The notes under the pieces: generated by a model
What the model was told of the DNA's origin: nothing
The model's database searches: none
What the model saw: only the letters and a program-made list of their open reading frames with translations
Assembly: GCA_020744225.1 (NCBI GenBank)
Contig: JAGMWG010000002.1
Coordinates: 1,116,001-1,180,000, forward strand
Reading direction: 5' to 3'
Source: Paraphoma chrysanthemicola
Lineage: Eukaryota; Ascomycota; Dothideomycetes; Pleosporales; Phaeosphaeriaceae
Length of the DNA stretch: 64,000 nucleotides
Part shown: piece after piece, positions 56,384 to 64,000 of the stretch
How positions within the stretch are numbered: position 1 is the first letter of the stretch
Layout of the letters: every line of letters starts with the position of its first letter
Position numbers and translations under genes: made by a program

Positions 56384-58621
56384 ATGTCTAATCGAAGCAT
56401 GGAGTTCTGTGACTTTTGCATAGAGCTCATTCGTCTTATGGTAGCCACTGAGGACACTAGTCCGGATGGTTGGATTCCTCTAGGAGAGCACCCGGAGAAA
56501 ATGTGCAATTTCTGCCAACGTCTCATGGAGGAGCTGCAGCGTCAGCTGCCAGATAGCTTTGAGCCTCTAAATACGGCTTCTCAGCACCTCTGGTTCGATC
56601 GAGCTATGTACACCGGGCCTACCCATACTGTCTATTACGCTCAAGTCGCTTTCCTGACAGTACGTCGAGAAATGGCGTACAAAGACCCTATAGCAATCGC
56701 AAGGTATGCTTTGTGGGTAGATCGTACGAGTATGATTATGCCTTCTGCGCATTCCATTTCAAATTGTTGACACATTACCTAGGCGAATCAAAGGATAAAC
56801 GGTTCTCTGATCGCGCCCCTATCCTCAGTCCCGGCATGGATGGAATTCGGAACCAGGTTCAATCCTGGTTGAACAAGTGCAGCTCCGACCATCCTCATTG
56901 CTCGATTGACCGAGAAGCAAAACTACCCACCCGTGTGCTGTCGCTTTCTGAAGACTTACAGGGCCTCAAGATCAGACTAATAAAGAGCAAAGCCTCTAGA
57001 GGAGAGTATTGTGCCTTGAGTCATTGCTGGGGTCCTGCTGACAAGATACCCCTGCGGACCACAAGCAATAATCTGCAGCAGCATCTGTTCGACATACCTT
57101 ATAAAGAGTTGCCCCAGACGTTTCAAGAGTCAGTTACCTTGATTCATAGCCTTGGCTTCAAATATCTATGGATCGATTCACTCTGCATCTTGCAAGATGA
57201 TCAAAGCGACTGGCAGTCAGAAGCAAAGGAAATGCGGAACGTTTACCGCAATGCATCCCTCGTGATAGCTGCGTCGGGTGCGGCGGATTCCAGTCAGGGC
57301 TTGTTCATTCAGAGCCGGCCGCATGCACTTGTCACAAAACTCCCTTTCGACATACATGATGAGACCAAAGGCTACTTCAATGCTGCCCTGATACCCTGGT
57401 CGGGAGAAGATATGCCTTATCGTGGGGTCCTGAACACAAGGGCTTGGGCCTTGCAGGAACGGTACCTTGCACGACGGTTCCTTGCGTTCATGCCAGGTGG
57501 TGTCTCATGGATGTGTGACAGCATAAAGCTAAACGAACGAGATGAAACCACTGACCATGGATTTCTGGAAACTTATTCTTGGAATCTATTGCTAGAGTCG
57601 TACACGCGTCAGAAATTGACATATCCAGCAGATCGATTAGAGGCATTACGTGGTATTGTGACCGAAATACAAGAGACTAGAATGGAGCAGTTCGACTTCC
57701 GTTATGGGGTATGGAAGGACACTTTCCACGAAGACCTTCTCTGGGTACCAGCGAAGCGCGATTTATCGAGCGATGTCTTCAATTTACCAACATGGAGTTG
57801 GGCAGCTACTGGGGGTGCCAAGCATTGGTGTCGAAGCTTCGTGCCACGGGAAATCCTACGTCTGCCTGAACTTCTCGAGGCCAATGATTCTGGATCTATG
57901 CATACCAGTGGACATATGACCAAAGCTTTACCAGTGCTTCAAACGGTCCCTAAACAGCTTTTCGAGCGTTTCTCTGGATGGCCGGATGGCCCTGCGCCCT
58001 ATGTTCTGGAGTATCGCTTTACGTACTACGAAAGCCTCGCTTCGACATGCAAAGCTTGCTCCATTGTTGGTGGCCCTAATAGCAGCATCCTAATGGGAAT
58101 AGCTATCTTTGACCGCATAGACCCAACACCTCATGCGCAATACTTCTTCATAGCCTCCACGTTTCGGAAGAAAAGTACCAAGAGAGTAGAGAAGCAGTGA
58201 GTTCATATCGAGCTACTACAAAACTTGGACTGACGATGAACAAAGGGACAGTGACTCAAACAAGCCCCAAGTAAATGACAAAGACACGGCGGCCTATGAT
58301 ATTGAGCAATATGAGGGCGAGATACTCGCATGGGACCAAGAGTCCGCTAATGCATCGGACTGGGCAAAAGTCTCAGAGGGAATGTCTGCAGAAGACATGC
58401 AAACAGTGAGTGTTGCAATCAGATCTTTGTGTTGAAGTTAATGCTCAACCTTGCAGGCAAGGCAATACGAGTATTTGCATGACAAGACAAGCTATGTATA
58501 TTGGTGTCTTATACTGGGACCAGCCAGTGGAGGCAAGTATAAGCGTATTGGAATCGCCATGCTATATCCACATGCAATGAAAGGCCTCGACGCAACGGTA
58601 GAGGAGATCGAAGTCATCTAG
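56384..58621 (+). CDS. HET-domain (heterokaryon incompatibility) protein
   Basis: Four exons: 56384-56723, 56783-58196, 58246-58405 and 58457-58621 (introns 59, 49 and 51 bp), 692 residues. The join WVDRESKDKR uses donor GTACGA and acceptor CCTAG. An N-terminal Cys-rich start (CDFCIELIRL, CNFCQRLMEEL) precedes the HET domain. HET motifs are YCALSHCWGPADKIPL (about 188), FKYLWIDSLCILQDDQSDW, and NTRAWALQERYLARR. The C-terminal exons add an acidic linker and VYWCLILGP, a usual HET-protein ending. HET proteins are TIR-like effectors that trigger death after fusion of incompatible hyphae, so this is a candidate allorecognition or immune effector. It lies 7.5 kb from the NLR-like gene, with glutamine synthetase between them. 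Confidence 0.93.
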
Positions 58622-60684
58622 CGTCTAGAGATTATGGATCGAGTTATGGCTTTTTCCATACACTCATTGCGACAAGAAATCATGCCTCTAGTAATCAGAT
58701 CTAGTTAGTAAGCATGAGCGGATCGCTGCGTAGAGGCACTAGTACCATTGTACAATCATTGTGTGCCTTCTTGAGCACTTTAATACAAGCCAGCACTGGA
58801 TTTCAAGATGCGATTTCATTTGGTTTTTACACTGACCGTCAAGGCCTCATGCAGCTTCAAGATCGCTTCAGGTGCAGATGCTATGTCCGTGAGGATCAGA
58901 AATGGGGTTTCAAAGGCAGGTACTATATGGAATGATTTATACATGATACCGATCGCGAATGAGTCCGGCTCTCGAGGCTGACACAATGCGTGCTTTGTTT
59001 GCAGCAACCTTGGAACGGAGCAGCAACATGGCCCAACACAACCTTCCCAATCAGGCAAGTATCTCGAAATTTGGAAAATTGGGCCGACTATTGGAAATAT
59101 CTGTATGTGGCAAGGACATGTACGGAGCGGTGGTGACGATGGAAGTGCACGCCTACAGAACATTGGATATTTTGTCGTCGGACACAACTGATGTCCAATG
59201 CGCATCGCCAACTTCCGACGCGGTTGTAATATCGTAATGGTTCTGTTGGTATTACCCGAGCACCGCCGAACTATACCTGCCGCCCATTATTGACAAGCAT
59301 GTGCCTCACCATGAACTGTTGGAGTCCGCTCTTTGCTCCTCTCATTTGACCACAAACACCCGGAACACTCCCTTCAAAAAAAAAGCAGAGTCGTTGTACA
59401 AGAGCATTTGACATCTTGATGCGCAACGTGACGACGATCGTCCAGCACCAAGTGCCGGCAGTTACTCCGCTCGTTCGCAGCAGACGGCGAGGTGACAGGA
59501 CGATCGCGCACCCCTGAGATTAGCGAAGAAGATCAATGGATGGTCCCGCGCCAATTGAGCGTGGAGGGCCGGCATGTGAGGCTGGTAATAGACTTTAGGC
59601 GTGAGTCGCAGAAGGAATGCAGCGTCATATCTCGTCACAATTCACCTCATCACGGTTGTAAAAGCCATGGAGCATGCGGGAGCTCTTGACCCTCGAGGTG
59701 CAGCCTGTTATCACGCGTTTCGATGGCCCTGGTCAGCAACTTAGTGCGACATGTCTACCCTGTTTGGGTGCGGAGATTTTATACGGGACTGTTAAGACCA
59801 CCGAGATGGGGGCGTGACATGCCATGTCATGACAACTTCAATACCAACGATTTTTTTTTCTCTCGTGGTGTCAGGATCATGGTGCACCGCATTGTGTCGT
59901 CGGTGGCGTGAGTCAGGGCTCAGGAGTGCATTGCATAGCGCGCGCGCGAGCTTGTGCGCACCCAGACGGCGCACAGCAGCAGTGCCACGTGAATGAAGGC
60001 AAGTCGGGGCTTTCTCGAAGCATGGGTTGCACGTCGCAGCGACAGCGGAAAGGACATGTGTACGTACCGTACCACCTGCTGTGCAAGGGTGCCAGAGAAT
60101 GGCGCAGCGGGCAGGTACACAGCAAGACTTGATCGTGTCTCTCAGCCCGTCCGAGAATGTTGTAGCGTGCGTGGGTTAGCGATTCATGGGGACTCTGGCC
60201 AAAGTTTGTTTTGGGGAGGTGTCTTGCACGACGGGTCGTTTTGGTGGTTGAATGCGGCCCTAGTCCAACACCAGATCGCCGGCAAGGATGGACATGCAGC
60301 AGCCATCAGACCCCTTCCAGGTGCTGTAGTTCAAACCCCGAAGCTGCAGGAATCGTTCGTCTCGTCTCACCTCCTTGTCCCGACCTACTGTACACATTCT
60401 CTTCTCTTTCTCCTGTATTACCTTTGTTCAGCCCTGGTGGACGGTTAGTGCTACCCCGTCCACTCGTTATTGTTAGTGCAGCATCGGAACTCTAGCGTTG
60501 GGACATTGCTTTTGCTCGTTCCGCACCACCTGCAGGGCACCCCTTAGCTTGCGACGTCCAGTCGCAGTCGGTACATTGAGGTTGCGCTGTGCAAAGTACC
60601 GCCGGGTATGCGCGTACAAAGTGTAGATCGCCTGCAAGCGCTGATAATTGTGATATAGAGAGGGCAACTCCGCGTCCCAGCGAG
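58622..60684. other. Gene-poor stretch with module copy B
   Basis: About 2.06 kb. Apart from the short frame at 58714-58935, no frame has a motif. The last 300 bp are the promoter of the edge gene. Confidence 0.45.
58714..58935 (+). CDS. Short open frame, module copy B
   Basis: 73 codons from an ATG at 58714, starting 92 bp after the HET stop. The core at 58750-58917 (LCAFLSTLIQ, FGFYTDRQ, RFRCRCYVREDQKW) aligns without gaps to copy A at 55769-55935, at about a third identity. Too short to be a usual gene; possibly an orphan exon or relic. It may be a fragment left by duplication around the HET gene. Confidence 0.3.
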   Translation: MSGSLRRGTSTIVQSLCAFLSTLIQASTGFQDAISFGFYTDRQGLMQLQDRFRCRCYVREDQKWGFKGRYYME

Positions 60685-63600
60685 ATGCACCGACACACAA
60701 TATCAGACACGGCCGACATGGCGTCGGCGCGCAGCTCACGGGCGCCCTCGTTCAGCAGCGACAGGCCCTCTGTTGCGAGCTCCATCACCTTCCAGATGCC
60801 GACCACGGTACGCCCGCCTCCTGCGTACATTGCGGCTTCGGTGGCTTCGCAGATTGTCACGGATCACCACAATGCGCAGCTGCGCGACGAGGATGCCGAT
60901 AGCGAGGAGCTGGAGAATGCAGTCTTCTCCGAACAGGCCCTGTCCCTGCTCAATGCCTTCCTCGACCATCTCCTGTTCGCCTTTCTCTCATCCGCGCGCT
61001 CCCCCTCGCTCACCGCCATCCGACCCGCCATCGCCGATGTCCTCAAGCCGCGCCTGGCCCGCGAGGCCACCGAAGCCGCCGACGAAGAGCTCCAGGGGCT
61101 GCTGGCGGGCGAGGACGAGGAGTTCCCAGCGCAGGATGGACGACCGGTGGACAAGTGGGATGTGGAGAAGGTGTGGAAGCGCACGCGGCTGCGCATCATG
61201 GTATATACACGGCTGGGCGAGCTGGAAGACGAGGACGAGGAGAAATATGTCCAGCAGGAGCGCGGGCTCAGCATGGACGATGACGAGGATGACGAAGCTG
61301 GGCTTGTCTCGTGGGCATCAGCCATCTTCCTCACCTCCGTGGTCGAGTACGTCGCCGAGCAGACGCTGCTGGTGGCAGGCTCAGCAGCCTTTGCGCGCAT
61401 GGCTGCCAAGATGAAGAAGCTCGCACAGCAGCAGGACGAGTCAGAAGAGCACACGTTTGAGCGCCTTGTGATTGAGGAGCCGGACGTGGAGAAGATTGCG
61501 CTCAACTCGGCGCTCGGCAGGCTGTGGAGGACATGGAGGAAGCGTGTGCGGTCGCCCATCTCACCAATGTCTCCTGGCCGCGGTATCCGCCCTGTGTCAA
61601 GTTACTCGAGCCTGCACCGCCGGAAGATGAGCCACGACACAGTTGACGGGCAGCACTCCCCTATTCCCGAGCACACGCCCACCGAGACCGAAATCGCGGC
61701 GAATATACCGCTCCCAATTGGCAGCAACGATGTCGATGAGATTGAAGTGCCGGGGCTGGCGAGGACATTCGAGACGGACGACGAGAGCGCAGGCACGCAG
61801 ACGCCTGTACCGAGCAACCGACGGCCGTCCAGCGTCATTCTGATTGCGCCACCTGAGACACGGAGACGCACAAACAGGGATCGCCCGCTCTCGATGCCTC
61901 CGCCGGCTGCTTTGCCATTCACCGTCGCTCCGCTGATCTCCAAGGCTGAGCCAGTTGCCGCTGCAGAGGCGGAGACACCCTTCCAGACCCCGATGGAATA
62001 TGCTACCAAGCGCAGATCTTTCATGGCAATAGAGGAGCAGCCATCGTTGCCTAGCAAAGAACAGGAAGCACCGGAAGAGCATGAATCCAGCGAATCGCCC
62101 CAGGAGGCGGACGCAGACATGATGGCTTTCGCTGCATCCACAGGCATGGGCTTCCGCATGAGCACAGTCGACCCCATCACAACGGAGGTGCCGGAGAAGG
62201 AGGAGGAAGAGGCGGATATACCCAGTGCCGGTGGCTACGAAAGCGAGCCCAAGATCATGAAGTCTAAGCGAATGTCAGTAGAGAAGACAGGGCCTCCAGG
62301 CATCGTGCGCACATTCTCCACACGAAGCTCCAGCTTGCGATCAGCAACCACACCTGTGCCCACTCCAAAAGCATCGCAGCAGCCCGAGGCCCGCTCTTAC
62401 CTCGACGACTCACACTCGACAGACGATGAGGCTGAACCACATGCAATTGGCGTAGCCAGGACATCCGACATTCCTATTCGATCCACACCTACGCCTCCCA
62501 TAGACGCCTTTACTGATCGTGGGAAGCATGCGGCACATGGAGGGTATGTCGAAGTGCAGCCGCGACAGGCTGCCCCTACATCAATCTCAGTCCGCAATAC
62601 TCCTTCGCCTGATGCACGACCGGTGGTCCCAGAGCGCTCTGTTGCACGGAAAGACCTTCACAAGCGAGACCTTTCCGGTGAAGACTATGCGACTGCAAAT
62701 CAGTATCCCAATGTGACCAGCGCGCCGCGAAGACCAGATGGCCCGCCAAAGTCGCGCGGCGCGTCGTTGCCGTCTTTGAAGGAGGTGGACTCGAATACAA
62801 GCAGACAAAGAACACCTCCAGAGACCGCACCCACACCTACCACTCCTCAACGCAGCCCCAATCGTGATGTTCCAATTATCGGCGCCGACCGTCAAGTACA
62901 GCGAAAGTCGACGGACGATTCGAAGCGCTCGGGTCGCGGCGCTCCAGGTGGCTCGCCTGGGTCGGAAAAGTCGGGTGTGCAGCGCGTTGCGTCCTCATCT
63001 TCACGTAAAAAGTCTGGCAGTTTCACCGCCAAGCACAGTGGTCGAGACTCGGAGGCGAGTCAGCGCTCGCAGGTGCTGCGCGGACGCATGTCGGAAGAGG
63101 ACCGCGAGCGAGAGTTTGATTCGTTAGTGAAGGGTGAAGAGACGGTAAAGTTCACACTAACACCACAAACCGTGCGCGACATCGACGTGAGTTTCACTTT
63201 AACTGCTGCAGATGTAAGGGGACTAACTCTGACAGGAGGAACTTCCTGTTCAACGGAAAGTTGAGCCTAGTCGACCTTCTACATCTAACGTCACTGTCCA
63301 TCCTCGTGTCAGCGCGGATAGGGACAATTCCTTTGGCACTGCCAACCTTCCCAATCGATCAACATCGAGAAGCAAGGGTCCTGTCGCTGCTCCGCCAAAG
63401 TCCTCGCCGAGCAGGAAGGTCGTCACTCGACCATTGGCTAGGGAACCTCGCATCGACAACGAGTCTATGCGCGACTTTGCTGACTTCATCCGATCAACTG
63501 GTCCTACGCCTGGACAAGAGAAGCCCGTGCAGCCCTTTGTCAACATCAGTGGGAACGGTTCAAAGTCTGCCAACAACTCCACGTCCTCCCTTGGACGCAA

Positions 63601-64000
63601 GTTGTCGACCAAGCAGAACGGCAGTCACATGGATGGCCCATCCGCGAAGCCGCGGATCAACATGGAGCCTCGCAGCCCCGCGGGACTCAGCAGCGGCAAT
63701 GACGACTTAATAGACTTTATTCGTCAAGGACCACCCAACTCGAGCACCGGCCAACCTCGGATCCCGCGATCTGTCGCACCTTTCCGGACGACCGTGGACT
63801 CTGATCAGTTCGATACTATGCTGGGTGGCAACAACGTTGAGTCTGCATATGGCTCTACAGCTTCAACACTCGACTCGAAACACTCTGCACAGACAATCAA
63901 TTCACGGACTGGTCTCATCCCTGAGCCCAAGGTTGTTCAGCCAGCCTACTCGAACACACCGCAGAAGTTGAGTGGTAACATGGCTTCGAATGCGGAACCT
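60685..64000 (+). CDS. Large, largely disordered fungal protein (3' end beyond window)
   Basis: Exon 1 60685-63186, intron 63187-63235 (49 bp, GTGAGT, GACTAAC, GACAG), exon 2 open to the window edge. Met at 60685 (MHRHTISDTADM) or 60718 (MASARSSRAP) could start it; the frame extends upstream only from GTG. Residues about 60-280 are a helical, acidic region (LENAVFSEQALSLLNAFLDH, VWKRTRLRIMVYTRLGELED). The rest is Ser/Pro/Thr-rich and disordered, with two related short motifs in exon 2, MRDFADFIRSTGP and DDLIDFIRQGPP. At least 1089 residues. Function not recognised. Confidence 0.75.

Noticed and set aside
58816..59211. 131-codon minus-strand frame opposite module copy B
   Set aside because: The two module copies keep their frame on the plus strand; the minus frame of copy A has several stops.

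Overview
This window is nuclear DNA of a filamentous ascomycete, most likely a Dothideomycete. Genes have short introns (about 40-70 bp) with GTAAGT-type donors, CTAAC/CTGAC branch sites and CAG/TAG acceptors. The gene content (Mediator MED1, TFIIH TFB5, NCS6, HET and NACHT-ankyrin proteins, GH31 alpha-glucosidase, fungal GFA enzyme) is typical of Pezizomycotina. I see no bacterial operons, CRISPR arrays, viral genes or intact transposons. Exon boundaries were set by eye from splice signals and reading frame.

Layout. 0.5-6 kb: an intronless tandem kinase-like gene, then two small broken genes (a metallopeptidase-like relic and a reverse-strand relic). 5.1-10.6 kb: two distant paralogues of an unrecognised family flank a five-exon MFS transporter. 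11-17.5 kb: three unrecognised genes and an intron-containing tRNA-Glu(TTC). 18-31.7 kb: a ZZ zinc-finger protein with a poly-glycine tail, an MDP-1 phosphatase, a secreted GH31 alpha-glucosidase, the tRNA-thiolation enzyme NCS6, a tandem GNAT acetyltransferase and a multi-exon membrane protein. 31.7-38.5 kb is gene-poor, holding one small helical protein gene and a beta-carbonic-anhydrase-like gene. 38.5-44.4 kb is a compact housekeeping block: a single-pass membrane protein with a PPPY motif, TFB5, a GFA-type enzyme, a small Cys-rich protein and MED1. 45.5-58.6 kb contains a NACHT-ankyrin-ZZ NLR-like receptor, glutamine synthetase, a gene-poor 5 kb stretch and a HET-domain gene bracketed by two copies of an unknown ~56-residue module. 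60.7 kb to the end is a long, probably disordered protein cut by the window edge.

How genes relate. NCS6 thiolates U34 of tRNAs that include tRNA-Glu(UUC), whose gene lies about 12 kb away; this is probably coincidence. The NLR-like gene, the HET gene and perhaps the tandem kinase gene belong to protein classes linked in fungi to self/non-self recognition and programmed cell death. The near-identical ankyrin repeats and the module pair around the HET gene are the most unusual structures here. Housekeeping genes are dispersed without any obvious pathway cluster.
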